Origin: DATFYP01 sp035626235
GTDB taxonomy: Archaea; Thermoproteota; Nitrososphaeria; Nitrososphaerales; Gagatemarchaeaceae
Assembly (NCBI GenBank): GCA_035626235.1
Contig: DASPOB010000072.1
Span: 1-40,641, forward strand
Direction: 5' to 3'
DNA length: 40,641 bases
The position numbers and the translations under genes were made by a program. Position 1 is the first letter of the stretch. Every line of letters starts with the position of its first letter. Shown here piece by piece: positions 32,515 to 40,234 of the stretch. Below the pieces are notes generated by a model, which saw only the letters and a list, made by a program, of their open reading frames with translations, ran no database searches and was not told where the DNA came from.

Positions 32515-33681
32515 CTAGCCAATGCCCAGCTGAAGCGCCGCTCTCGGGATGTCCCCTCTTCGCCTGAAGGCGTACAGAAGGGGGAGAGTGAGCAGGCAAA
32601 GTGCGCCAGAGACGGCAAAGTAATCCGCATAGTTCCCGGTCGGAAGGAAGAGTGCAGCCAACACCAGGTTCACAATCCGCCCCGGGTTGAGGAAGAACTC
32701 GAACCTCACCCAGAACGGGGCGGCGCTTTCCTTTGTGTAGCTTTCCGCGAACCACCCTATCAGCACCGGTCCCGTGGCGGCACCGGCGGTTCCGGTTACC
32801 ACCGAGACGGCCAGGAGCTCGGGAATCGTCCTGACGAAGCCCAGCGCAAAGAGGGCGAGTGCCGTCGCCGCCGCGCCAGCCACCCAGACGCCGAACCTGT
32901 TGCCCAGTCTGTCTGAAGTCCTCGCAACCCAGATTCCGACGACGGCCGTGACGACCCCGATTGCCGAGACTACAATCCCCAGGTTTAGGAAGCTCCCTGC
33001 GATGGACAGCGCGAACAGCGGGTAAGCGAGCCAGGTCACGTCAGTCATCCCCCATGCCAGCACCGCGGCCAGGAAGTAGCCCAACCTAGGACTACCCCGG
33101 AGCTCAATTGGCTTTCCCGTGTACGCAACTGGCTCGAAGCGGAACCTCCACATCAACGCGAGGGCGACTATGTAGAGCCCCGCTGCGACACTCAGGGCGG
33201 CCAGGAACCCGCCCCCAAAGGAGATCACCATACCTCCTAGGACAGGGCCGACCACTGAGGCAATGGAACTCAGGAAGAGCCAGAACATCGTGAAGGTCGT
33301 GGCGATCTTCCCCTCCTGGGCTACCCTGATGGCCACGGTCTGGAAGGCAGGCCAAAACAACGAGAGCGCGACCCCTGATACCGCCCCGGTTAGCAAGGAG
33401 TCAGCCCTGAGCAGCAGGAGAGTATAGTACAGTACGTAACAGGGGAAGCTAGCGAGAAGCAGTGATTCGAAGCGTGCCCCAGCGGCCTTCAGGAGCGCAC
33501 GCGGGACAACAGCAAGGACGACGAACTGCACAGCGAGGAACTGGAGCGCCCAGTTCAGGCTTCCCGAACCTATGATCAGGTAGTAGGCTGGCAGGAAAAC
33601 GGAGATGAACGACCCCGAAAGCGAAAAGGTCAGGAACATGGTCGCGAGCCTCCGTTGCTGCGGAGAAGAGAGCTCTTCCAA
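32515..33681 (-). CDS. MFS transporter, 12 TM
   Basis: 388 residues with about 12 helices. Loop 2-3 (VVPRALLKAAGARFESLLLA) is a degenerate motif A, and the second half has a clear one (WVARTSDRLGNRFGVW). No specificity motif is recognised. It starts at TTG 33681, about 27 nt from TATA-like TTAATTAAT at 33705-33713, fitting a leaderless message. Divergent from the PPK2 gene. Confidence 0.88.
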   Translation of the reverse strand: MEELSSPQQRRLATMFLTFSLSGSFISVFLPAYYLIIGSGSLNWALQFLAVQFVVLAVVPRALLKAAGARFESLLLASFPCYVLYYTLLLLRADSLLTGAVSGVALSLFWPAFQTVAIRVAQEGKIATTFTMFWLFLSSIASVVGPVLGGMVISFGGGFLAALSVAAGLYIVALALMWRFRFEPVAYTGKPIELRGSPRLGYFLAAVLAWGMTDVTWLAYPLFALSIAGSFLNLGIVVSAIGVVTAVVGIWVARTSDRLGNRFGVWVAGAAATALALFALGFVRTIPELLAVSVVTGTAGAATGPVLIGWFAESYTKESAAPFWVRFEFFLNPGRIVNLVLAALFLPTGNYADYFAVSGALCLLTLPLLYAFRRRGDIPRAALQLGIG

Positions 33682-33774
33682 ACGAAGCCAAGCAAGGAAC
33701 CCGATTAATTAACCCGCGGCAGTCGCGAGTGTCCCGCGAAAGCTCTAAAGTGCCCGGGGGCGGACTTGGGCCCG

Positions 33775-34611
33775 ATGGTGGCCGACCCGCACGTGAAGAG
33801 ATACTTGGTGAAGCCTGGGTCGAGCGTGCGTCTCAGCAGAATGGACCCAGGTGACACCACTGGGTTCGACGGCGGGAAGAAGGAAGGCGAAGAGGCCATC
33901 GGCGCCATCATCGAGAAGCTCGACCCGCTTCAGGAACTGCTATTCGCCGAACACAAGCACAGGGTGCTCCTGGTCCTTCAGGGGATGGACTCGTCAGGCA
34001 AGGACGCAACAATCAGGCGAGTGTTCGAAGGGGTAAACCCGGAGGGGGTCAGAGTGGCCCACTTCGGAAGGCCTTCGCAGGAGGAGTCAGACCACGACTA
34101 TCTCTGGCGTGCACACAGGCAGGCCCCGGCAAGGGGCGAGGTTGTCATTTTCAACCGCAGCCACTACGAGAGCGTTCTTGTGGAGAGAGTGCACGGAATC
34201 GTCTCCAAGGATGTCTGGGAGAAGAGATATCGTCAGATCTCCGACTTCGAGAGGATGCTGAGCGAAGAGGGGACCACGATTCTGAAGTTCTTCCTGCACA
34301 TAGGCAAGAAGGAGCAGGCGAAGAGGTTCCAGGACCGGCTTGATGACCCGACAAAGCACTGGAAGTTCAGCTACCTGGACTATAACGAAAGATCGTACTG
34401 GAAGGAATACATGCGGGCATACGAGGACGCCCTCGAGCGAACCAGTACGGGGGATGCTCCATGGTACGTCGTCCCTTCCAACCATGGCTGGTTCAGGGAC
34501 CTTGTCGTTTCCCAGGTTGTCCTGGCCAGCTTGGAGGGACTCAAGATGCGATATCCGAAGCTTGACACTGCCAAGAGAGCCGTGCTGAACGACGGCGAGA
34601 ACGGCCCCTAG
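33775..34611 (+). CDS. Polyphosphate kinase 2 (PPK2)
   Basis: About 278 residues. P-loop kinase transferring phosphate between polyphosphate and nucleotides. Walker A is LQGMDSSGKDATIR near residue 67; Walker B is VIFNRSHYESVLVERVHG. The lid and C-terminal signature KRFQDRLDDPTKHWKFS, then DYNERSYWKEYMRAYEDAL, are complete. The single-domain form could make ADP or ATP from polyphosphate. ATG 33775 is chosen because CTCTAAAG at 33743-33750 sits about 28 nt upstream; TTG 33766 is the alternative. It is 12.6 kb from the Ppx/CHAD/PhoU locus and transcribed alone. Confidence 0.95.
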   Translation: MVADPHVKRYLVKPGSSVRLSRMDPGDTTGFDGGKKEGEEAIGAIIEKLDPLQELLFAEHKHRVLLVLQGMDSSGKDATIRRVFEGVNPEGVRVAHFGRPSQEESDHDYLWRAHRQAPARGEVVIFNRSHYESVLVERVHGIVSKDVWEKRYRQISDFERMLSEEGTTILKFFLHIGKKEQAKRFQDRLDDPTKHWKFSYLDYNERSYWKEYMRAYEDALERTSTGDAPWYVVPSNHGWFRDLVVSQVVLASLEGLKMRYPKLDTAKRAVLNDGENGP

Positions 34612-34706
34612 AGAAGGACGAAGCTTCCTGAAGCCGCGTCAAACGGGCCAGCTGGTCGGCGCAACGAGAATTCACCGTGCCGATAGTCGGCCCGGACCGC
34701 CACGGT

Positions 34707-35162
34707 TCAGCCCTTCCTCGAGTTCCTGTAATCTCGCTCCAAGGCCTTTCCATAGGTCTTCCAATGGTCTGCGGCTTCCGCCTTCAGCTCCGCCTTGCTC
34801 GGGATGCCCTTCTTGCTCCTGTACGTCTCAGTGAAGGACATGTCGAGCTTGGTCCTGTTCTTGCCGATGGCCTTGAGGTTGTATTCGCCCACTTCGCTTC
34901 CGTCGCCGCAGGTCTCCAGGTGCCAGGAATCGGGCGGGCGCATCCACACGACCCTAACCGGGTCGGTGCTTGAGGAAGGTTTCCTGCGCTCTACCGTCCA
35001 GATGACTCTCCGCTCGGTCTTCTCGTGAAGGTTGCGGATGTCCTTCGAACCGAGCATCTGCAGGTCGTCCGCCCTGAAGTCGGTACACCAGGCGTAGACA
35101 AAGTCTAGCGGAGCGTCGAAGGTCTTCGAGACCTTGTAGGTCTTGACGTAGGCAGTCTTCAT
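34707..35162 (-). CDS. SRPBCC/polyketide-cyclase-like ligand-binding protein
   Basis: 151 residues with a START-like beginning: KVSKTFDAPLDFVYAWCTDF, then a middle beta sheet (RRVIWTVERR, VRVVWMRPPD) and a C-terminal helix (SKAELKAEAADHWKTYGKALERDY). The family binds hydrophobic ligands. No enzymatic residues can be assigned. A TATA-like CTTATAGC on the minus strand lies about 27 nt before the ATG, predicting a leaderless message. Confidence 0.85.
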   Translation of the reverse strand: MKTAYVKTYKVSKTFDAPLDFVYAWCTDFRADDLQMLGSKDIRNLHEKTERRVIWTVERRKPSSSTDPVRVVWMRPPDSWHLETCGDGSEVGEYNLKAIGKNRTKLDMSFTETYRSKKGIPSKAELKAEAADHWKTYGKALERDYRNSRKG

Positions 35163-35243
35163 GAAAGCCTACGATTTGGCAGATTCGCTATAAGCGTTTC
35201 ATTGGAAATTCTTAAGTCGGCGACGAATCGGACGGCTACTCGT

Positions 35244-35332
35244 GCCGCGGTAGCTCAGCCTGACCGACGGGGGCCAAGGAGAGCATCCGGCTGAAGACCG
35301 GAGTGTCGTCGGCTCAAATCCGACCCGCGGCA
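35244..35332 (+). tRNA. tRNA-Phe (GAA) with a 15-nt intron in the D-loop
   Basis: Acceptor GCCGCGG pairs with CCGCGGC, A73. D-stem GCTC/GAGC, anticodon arm TCCGG-CTGAAGA-CCGGA (anticodon GAA) and T-stem GTCGG/CCGAC all form. The D-loop is interrupted by ACCGACGGGGGCCAA (35263-35277), which lies between G18 and G19. Removing it restores AGCCTGGGA. A bulge-helix-bulge can be drawn: AGCC with GGCC (one mismatch), bulges TGA and AAG, inner CC/GG with loop GACG. The T-loop is CTCAAAT, with C instead of T at position 54. CCA is not encoded. Confidence 0.9.
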
Positions 35333-35393
35333 TCGATTCCTTTCATGTGACCGAAAGTACGACACATCTGAATTTGAGCGTTCCTAGGTTGGT

Positions 35394-35408
35394 TCAAATC
35401 GGATTTGA
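35394..35408. repeat. Perfect 7-bp inverted repeat resembling the tRNA T-loop
   Basis: TCAAATC-G-GATTTGA, preceded by GGT, so the left half reads like a tRNA T-loop (GGTTCAAATC). The 17 bp around it match the T-arm of the upstream tRNA-Phe at 13 positions, and GGATTTGAGC is the exact reverse complement of the tRNA's GCTCAAATCC. It may be a decayed integration-site repeat or a terminator; neither is shown. Confidence 0.4.
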
Positions 35409-35622
35409 GCAGATCGAAGGGAAGCCGAAAACTATGGGCGCTAGAGCACAGCTTTGAGTTCAATTCTATGGCGACGATTGGTGTCAAGGTTGGGTAGGAG
35501 GAGATTCACAGGTTTGTGCTTGCGAAACCGAGCATAGATTCCGCGCTTCCGTCACTAGAAGAGGCTGAGCTTTCCTGTCAGGGAAGAAATCGATGCCAAG
35601 CTCTTGCCCAAAGTTGTCCCTC

Positions 35623-35811
35623 TTACTTCCCCTTGCTTGCAGCCTTCTTGGTTCGTCTATCCACCCTTTTCGCCATCCAAACCTCGAAGGAGTTCGAGGT
35701 GACAACCGTCCCACGCCCCTTCCCAAGTGGTTCTTCCTTCTGGGATTTCAGCCACTCCTGGTAAGTGTCTCCCGGCAGGTGCGTCCTCTCGGTCCTTGCC
35801 GACTCCCGCAT
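35623..35811 (-). CDS. Small basic protein, unknown, leaderless
   Basis: 62 residues beginning MRESARTERTHLPGD and ending in a Lys/Arg/Ala tail (RRTKKAASKGK). Predicted soluble, rich in Lys, Arg and Glu, with no membrane segment and no cysteine. The start is supported by CTTTATATTG on the minus strand (35834-35843), centred about 28 nt before ATG 35811, exactly the leaderless spacing seen elsewhere in this window. No family is recognised. Confidence 0.6.
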   Translation of the reverse strand: MRESARTERTHLPGDTYQEWLKSQKEEPLGKGRGTVVTSNSFEVWMAKRVDRRTKKAASKGK

Positions 35812-35833
35812 GAACCCGATTGATGGATCCGGG

Positions 35834-35843
35834 CAATATAAAG
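35834..35843 (-). promoter_or_regulatory. TATA box for the 62-residue leaderless gene
   Basis: Reads CTTTATATTG on the minus strand. Its centre at about 35839 is about 28 nt from the ATG at 35811. Confidence 0.5.
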
Positions 35844-36059
35844 GAAGCACCGACCTATTGGGGATTCAGTTCCATTATGTCTAGATGGGCCTCCAATCTC
35901 AGCGTTCCTTTCTCGCTTTCCCTTTCTGAACGTCGAGAGACTCTTGGCGTTGCCGAGGCGATGCCACATGCTACAGCTCTCCTCGACTCTCCTAGCAAAC
36001 TTCAAAGACCCTGTACATGTAGGACAATCCAAGTGAAAGAGTCTGAAGGAGAAAGATGA

Positions 36060-36314
36060 ATGATGGCATGGCTCAGAGAAAGAAAACTTGTGTTGGCCCG
36101 GAGAGCTAGGAAGAGCGACACCGACTATATCCACGCCCAGCTTCTTCTAGCTGGGCAGAACGTCGATAGGGATGAAATATCAGGAAGATCTCATCTGTAC
36201 TACTTCGACTGTGGTTGTGTCAGGGAATTCTCTTTGGACACTGAGCTCTCAGCATCCGAGAGCGTTTCAGCTTGCAAGAAACACAAGTTTCTGGTCAGAA
36301 GTCATACTGAGTGA
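36060..36314 (+). CDS. Small protein with possible zinc site (CxC...CxxH), unknown
   Basis: 84 residues. The N-terminal third is basic (RERKLVLARRARKSD). The C-terminal half has YYFDCGCVREF and, about 25 residues later, SACKKHKF, giving Cys, Cys, Cys, His in a spacing that could bind one zinc ion. GAAGGAG lies about 8 nt before the first of two tandem ATG codons. The composition is protein-like, with no membrane segment. No family is recognised. Confidence 0.55.
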   Translation: MMAWLRERKLVLARRARKSDTDYIHAQLLLAGQNVDRDEISGRSHLYYFDCGCVREFSLDTELSASESVSACKKHKFLVRSHTE

Positions 36315-36418
36315 GGGCGTCACTTAGAAAGAACAGAAGGACCGAGACCCTCGCGTTCGGAGGCCATGGAATGCACGCTTGGTTGCGGACAACCTTATCC
36401 TCCCGTGCTTGCACCCGC

Positions 36419-36601
36419 TCACTGAGAGAATCCGAGTGTCCTCTCCAGCATTTGAGTGTACGCATTGTATGACGCATTCAGTTTGAACATCGCTTCCATT
36501 AGGCGTTCCAGCATGACGAGCTTCTCTTTCGCGTTACTACACTCTGATTCAGCCGACGGGGCTAGCCCTTGTTCTTCCTTCACGTTCCCGCACGAAGTCA
36601 T
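36419..36601 (-). CDS. Small helical protein, unknown
   Basis: 60 residues. After a polar N-terminus (MTSCGNVKEEQGLAPSAES) the remainder is amphipathic helix: NAKEKLVMLERLMEAMFKLN, then SYNAYTQMLERTLGFSQ. The ATG at 36601 lies inside the end of the upstream minus-strand frame, giving a 53-bp overlap typical of a coupled pair. Composition suggests a real helical-bundle or coiled-coil polypeptide, but no homologue is recognised. Confidence 0.4.
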   Translation of the reverse strand: MTSCGNVKEEQGLAPSAESECSNAKEKLVMLERLMEAMFKLNASYNAYTQMLERTLGFSQ

Positions 36602-36704
36602 CGAGCCTCGCGAAAGCTCTGTCGACCTGCACCTGTTTCGATTCGATGTCGTGTTTCAACCGGGCGAACTCTACTGTTGCCAATCCACTTGCCCCGAGGG
36701 GCAC
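36549..36704 (-). CDS. Small coiled-coil-like protein, unknown
   Basis: About 51 residues from GTG 36704 (or 44 from TTG 36683). The core VEFARLKHDIESKQVQVDRA, then FARLDDFVREREG, shows heptad-like hydrophobic spacing. The frame is open further upstream but would run into the HflX start region, leaving no promoter. It may act with the overlapping 60-residue protein. Low certainty. Confidence 0.35.
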   Translation of the reverse strand: MPLGASGLATVEFARLKHDIESKQVQVDRAFARLDDFVREREGRTRASPVG

Positions 36705-36765
36705 GCGTTTCAGACCTAATAGAAGGGCTTTTCCGCGCGAGAGAGTGAAGGAGAAGTGATTCGAC

Positions 36766-37863
36766 ATGGGAAACGTGGGCCTCGCTGGTAAGGCAACCAT
36801 TGTCACTTATCCAGACGAATTCTCCAAGCGTGAGATAGCCGAGCTTGTCAGTGCAGCAGGCTACTCGGTCCAGGCTTTGATCACGCAGAAACGAGTCGTG
36901 AAGTCGGAGTACGGAGTCGGCGTGGGGAAAGCACAGGAGCTCCAGCAAATCGTGGCAGAGAACGGTTCAAAGACGATAATCGTCGATGAAGGTCTGACCT
37001 CCTCTCAGGCGAACAGGCTCTCCAAACTGACTCACGCAGAGGTCGTAGACCGCGAAAGGCTCATTCTCAACATATTCGCCAGAAGAGCGAACACGACAGA
37101 GGCGAAACTGCAGGTCGAACTTGCAGAGCTCCGCTACGAGATGCCTCGAGCAAAGGATGCCGTCAGATACTCAGTCCAGGGTGAGCGGGCAGGTTTCTCA
37201 GGGATGGGAGAGACCGCAGTGGACGTCAAGTTCAGGGCCCTCAAACGCAGGATGGCGGCGATCAAAGAGAGACTCGAGGACAGCAGGACCACCAGGCAAC
37301 TACACACCGCAGAAAGGAAGAAGCTCGGCATGCCCTTTGTCTCCCTTGCTGGCTACACCAGCAGCGGCAAGACGACCCTATTCAACAGGCTCGCTTCGGA
37401 GTCGAAGGAGGAGTCACCGAATCTCTTCACGACGCTGACTACCACCACCCGGGTTGTGAGTCTTTCAGACTCGAGAGTGAGAGTGCTTCTGTCAGACACG
37501 GTGGGTTTCATCTCAAGGCTTCCCACCTACTTGGTCGAATCCTTCAAGTCTACGCTGGATGAACTGAGGTACGCTGACCTGGTCCTCCTGATGGTGGACG
37601 CCAGCGAGAGTGCTGACAGTGCAAGAGTGAAACTGGGCAGTTGCCTGGACGTCCTTGGCCAGCTTGGCGTCGACCCCAAGCGGGTACTCCTGGTCTTGAA
37701 CAAGATCGACCTTATGACGGAGGCAAGAAGTGAAAAGATTGAGGAAGACCCTCATTTCAGGGACTTTCGCTCGATACGGATCTCAGCAGTCAGAGGTGAC
37801 GGGCTGCACAAGCTCAGAAGCCGGGTTCTTGAGCTTGTTCGTGCACCCCAACCGCAATCATAG
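36766..37863 (+). CDS. hflX: HflX-type ribosome-associated GTPase
   Basis: 365 residues. The N-terminal HflX domain includes YGVGVGKAQELQQIV and DEGLTSSQANRLSKL, then the linker GERAGFSGMGETAVDVKFR. The G domain has G1 GYTSSGKTTLF (near residue 198), G3 LSDTVGFISRLP and G4 LNKIDL. HflX splits or rescues stalled ribosomes in bacteria; archaeal members bind the large subunit. AAGGAGA precedes the ATG, and a TATA-like CCTAATAG lies about 45 bp upstream. Confidence 0.95.
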   Translation: MGNVGLAGKATIVTYPDEFSKREIAELVSAAGYSVQALITQKRVVKSEYGVGVGKAQELQQIVAENGSKTIIVDEGLTSSQANRLSKLTHAEVVDRERLILNIFARRANTTEAKLQVELAELRYEMPRAKDAVRYSVQGERAGFSGMGETAVDVKFRALKRRMAAIKERLEDSRTTRQLHTAERKKLGMPFVSLAGYTSSGKTTLFNRLASESKEESPNLFTTLTTTTRVVSLSDSRVRVLLSDTVGFISRLPTYLVESFKSTLDELRYADLVLLMVDASESADSARVKLGSCLDVLGQLGVDPKRVLLVLNKIDLMTEARSEKIEEDPHFRDFRSIRISAVRGDGLHKLRSRVLELVRAPQPQS

Positions 37864-37886
37864 GCCCCCTGCGCGCGTGGGCCGGT

Positions 37887-37902
37887 GCCCCTTGCAAGGG
37901 GC
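37887..37902. terminator. Perfect 16-bp palindrome between convergent genes
   Basis: GCCCCTTGCAAGGGGC, followed on the plus strand by a pyrimidine tract (TCCTTCTCTCTTCCCC). It lies in the 62-bp gap between the convergent HflX and coiled-coil genes, where a bidirectional terminator would be expected. Archaeal termination usually relies on T-tracts, so a protein-binding site is also possible. Confidence 0.45.
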
Positions 37903-37925
37903 TCCTTCTCTCTTCCCCTCCCGAC

Positions 37926-38333
37926 TCATTTCTTGACCTGGGCGAGAGATTCCTTCATCGCACGAGTCTGTGCTTTGAGAATCCCTATCGCATCCTCCAG
38001 CATCTTGCACGCCTGCTCCTCGGATGACAGCGCGGCCTCCAATTCCTCAATCTTGCTGGGTGCACTGTCCAGGTCTTGCGAAACCTGGCCAAGTGGCTTG
38101 TAGTCCAGGCTACGAGGCATGCTTGCGAAGATCTCTCTCTGCAGCCTGTTGACTTCGCTGAGCTTCTCCTGGTCAGTGGCAGAGAGCCATTGCACTTCCC
38201 TGGCCGCTCTGAGACTCTCGTCAAGCTGGTTCAGCAGGGCAATGTAGGACTCCCAGTACTTCTGCCAGGCCTTGTTGAATGACTCGAATATCTCCTGCAG
38301 CCTGGTCTGACCGGCACTTCCTGCTGCGTTCAT
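37926..38333 (-). CDS. Coiled-coil protein, unknown function
   Basis: 135 residues, almost wholly helical. Residues 10-40 (RLQEIFESFNKAWQKYWESY) are rich in aromatic residues, and residues 92-133 form a coiled coil (KIEELEAALSSEEQACKMLE, then DAIGILKAQ). A central Pro-containing break is at about 72-82 (ASMPRSLDYKP). One cysteine. No membrane segment. CTATACTG on the minus strand about 28 nt upstream of the ATG suggests a leaderless message and is also suitably placed for the divergent zinc-ribbon gene. Confidence 0.7.
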   Translation of the reverse strand: MNAAGSAGQTRLQEIFESFNKAWQKYWESYIALLNQLDESLRAAREVQWLSATDQEKLSEVNRLQREIFASMPRSLDYKPLGQVSQDLDSAPSKIEELEAALSSEEQACKMLEDAIGILKAQTRAMKESLAQVKK

Positions 38334-38394
38334 CCTGGGTTGGGGCCTCTCATGAACAGTATAGCCCTTTGTCCATGCTTAATAGGGAGAAACC

Positions 38395-38547
38395 ATGGTG
38401 AAGACCGTGAACCAGAACCAGGATGAGCCGTGCGCCACCCACAGAATAAGACTCACCCCCGATGAAACGAGCGACAGACTCGTTTGCCCCGTCTGCGTAC
38501 AGATGAACAATCAGGAGCAGCTCCGGAGACGCTCAAGGCGACGGTGA
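38395..38547 (+). CDS. 50-residue zinc-ribbon-like protein upstream of TFB
   Basis: Encodes MVKTVNQNQDEPCATH at the start, then LVCPVC about 20 residues later, and a very basic tail (LRRRSRRR). CxxH plus CxxC gives a complete four-ligand zinc site. GGGAG lies 6 nt before the ATG. It is followed after 4 bp by another zinc-ribbon gene and then TFB, all on the same strand, so the three may be co-transcribed. Confidence 0.6.
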   Translation: MVKTVNQNQDEPCATHRIRLTPDETSDRLVCPVCVQMNNQEQLRRRSRRR

Positions 38548-38551
38548 TTCC

Positions 38552-38701
38552 TTGGAGAAGCCCCTTCTGCCGCAACGATCGCCGACTGGGGTTTGCCCAG
38601 GTTGTGGGGCAATGCGTCGTCTCTATCGGACGCCCGCCGGCCTAGTGTGCGAGGGGTGCATGAAGAAGATGGATTCCGGGGGTTTGAGTTTCGGGAGGTG
38701 A
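38552..38701 (+). CDS. 49-residue CxxC/CxxC zinc-ribbon protein upstream of TFB
   Basis: TTG start 4 bp after the previous stop. The protein contains GVCPGCGAMRRLYRTPAG and then VCEGCMKKM, a classical pair of zinc knuckles separated by about 16 residues. It ends 54 bp before the TFB start. No known family is assigned; such miniature ribbons often bind nucleic acid or partner proteins. Confidence 0.6.
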   Translation: MEKPLLPQRSPTGVCPGCGAMRRLYRTPAGLVCEGCMKKMDSGGLSFGR

Positions 38702-38755
38702 GGTAGAGTACACCACGAGACCGACTTTTCGAGGCTCCTTAAGCAGGAGAGGACA

Positions 38756-39646
38756 TTGGACAGATGCCCCAGGTGCGGGAAGAGCCTCATCGTGACAGAT
38801 GGACCGGGAGGGGAACTATGTTGCAGCAACTGTGGCATGGTGCTGAAGGAGAAGATTGTCGAGACTGGCCCCGAGTGGAGACGGTTCTCCGAGGACGGAA
38901 GGGACGACCGCAACAGGACTGGAATCCCTACTTCGATCGCGCAGCATGACATGGGGCTCGCCACGGTGATTGGAATTGCCAACAGAGACGCGTCAGGAAG
39001 ATTGCTTTCAGGGTCGATGAAGTCTACCGTCGAAAGACTGAGGACCTGGGATAGGAGGAGCCAGGTACACGAGTCCTCAGACCGGAACCTGAGACAGGCC
39101 TTCTCGGAGTTGCGGAGGCTTGGGGACAAGCTAGCGGTGTCAGAGGCTGTGACTGAGAAGGCGGCGTACCTCTACCGGAAAGCCCTTGAAAGGAACCTTG
39201 TTAGAGGAAGGTCGATAACCTCAATCATATCCGCGTCCCTATACGCCGCTTGTCGCGATGGGCAGATTCCAAGGACTCTGAAGAATGTGGCCGCCGTCAG
39301 CAATATCAAGAAGAAGGATCTCGCGAGGTCTTACAGGATGCTTCATCGAGAGATGGAGCTCAAGATGCCCGTCGCCGACGCCGCTCGATGCATATCTGGA
39401 ATAGCATCCCGGGCTGGGTTGTCTGAGAAGACGCAGAGAAGAGCCCGCGAGATACTACGCCTAGCACAGGCAGCAAAGATATCTGCGGGCAAGGACCCCA
39501 TGGGTCTGGCGGCTTCGGCGCTCTACGTAGCCTGCACCCTGGAAGGCGAGCAGAAGACGCAGAAGGACGTCGCGGAGGCAGCGAGCGTGACCGAGGTTAC
39601 CATCAGGAACAGGTACAAGGGACTCAGACAGGCTCTTGGCATCTGA
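38756..39646 (+). CDS. tfb: Transcription initiation factor B (TFB)
   Basis: 296 residues. The N-terminal zinc ribbon (CPRCG...CSNCG, residues 4-26) is followed by a B-finger/linker (PEWRRFSEDG...DRNRTGIPTS) and two cyclin-like repeats (about 105-195 and 200-294). Repeat 1 has ITSIISASLYAACRDGQIPRTL-type sequence around residue 160, and repeat 2 has GLAASALYVACTLEG and a recognition helix TEVTIRNRYKGLRQAL. TFB recruits RNA polymerase to TBP-bound promoters through the BRE. TTG 38756 is preceded by GGAGAGG. Archaea often encode several TFBs; which one this is cannot be told. Confidence 0.95.
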   Translation: MDRCPRCGKSLIVTDGPGGELCCSNCGMVLKEKIVETGPEWRRFSEDGRDDRNRTGIPTSIAQHDMGLATVIGIANRDASGRLLSGSMKSTVERLRTWDRRSQVHESSDRNLRQAFSELRRLGDKLAVSEAVTEKAAYLYRKALERNLVRGRSITSIISASLYAACRDGQIPRTLKNVAAVSNIKKKDLARSYRMLHREMELKMPVADAARCISGIASRAGLSEKTQRRAREILRLAQAAKISAGKDPMGLAASALYVACTLEGEQKTQKDVAEAASVTEVTIRNRYKGLRQALGI

Positions 39647-39732
39647 GAGCGGTCGCCGTGACTGACATAGAATAAGGGATGGTTGATCTTTTCCGAATCA
39701 ACCAACTCTCGTGCGTCGGAGATTCCTGCCGA

Positions 39733-40038
39733 CTAATTGCCCGATTTTTCCGCTGGCTCAGGGGCAGATGCCGTATTACCCTCAGAACTCTGTACGACCT
39801 GTCCAGAGGCAAACCTCTCTGAGACTTGTGTGACCTTTATCTTGACGTTCTGGCCTTGCTTCGCCCCAGAGACAAAGACCACAAATCCGTCGATCTTGGC
39901 AATGCCGTCGCCACGCCTGCTGGTTTCAGAGATACTGACGTTGTACTCCTTACCAACTTCGACTGGCTTGTTGAAGGAACCGGAACTTCTCCTGTAACCT
40001 CCTCGATTTCCGTATCCTCCGCGCTGTCCGAAACTCAA
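39733..40038 (-). CDS. TRAM-domain RNA-binding protein with Gly/Arg-rich N-terminus
   Basis: 101 residues starting at TTG 40038. Residues 1-20 are Gly/Arg/Tyr-rich (FGQRGGYGNRGGYRR). The TRAM domain follows: KEYNVSISETSRRGDGIAKI, then FVVFVSGAKQGQNVKIKVTQV. The tail is acidic and Ser/Glu-rich. Stand-alone TRAM proteins act as RNA chaperones in archaea, for example in cold response. It converges with TFB. Confidence 0.9.
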   Translation of the reverse strand: MSFGQRGGYGNRGGYRRSSGSFNKPVEVGKEYNVSISETSRRGDGIAKIDGFVVFVSGAKQGQNVKIKVTQVSERFASGQVVQSSEGNTASAPEPAEKSGN

Positions 40039-40200
40039 TTGCTTTCACACATCCTACCGCTGTTCGATCCGGTGGCGACCCGTTTTTGGAGACCTAATTA
40101 AAGGGACGCAGTTGTGTCTCTGCCCGCCCGAGGACATGTGCCCAGTAAACGGGCGCTTGGAATAGATACGCTGGCTATTGGGGTGAAAAGGAAAGTTCAC

Positions 40201-40209
40201 CTTTTATAG
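40201..40209 (+). promoter_or_regulatory. TATA box for the small gene at 40235
   Basis: CTTTTATAG centred about 30 nt before ATG 40235. It argues against the GTG at 40211, which would lie upstream of the transcript start. Confidence 0.5.
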
Positions 40210-40234
40210 TGTGTTTCATCTGATGAGAAATAGC

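Larger units (their letters stand above)
35333..36059. other. Gene-poor, lower-GC stretch downstream of tRNA-Phe
   Basis: About 730 bp with more A/T than its surroundings. It contains the short palindrome at 35394-35408 and one supported small gene (35623-35811, minus). Other open frames here overlap it or have implausible composition. Around 35468-35600 a frame encodes MATIGVKVG, then a TAG, then EEIHRFVLAKPSID, which may be a decayed gene, but the evidence is thin. Confidence 0.45.

Noticed and set aside
35484..36134. Several open frames of 75-130 codons on both strands in the gap after tRNA-Phe
   Set aside because: They overlap each other, have improbable composition and no promoter or ribosome-binding site, apart from the 35623-35811 gene that was kept.
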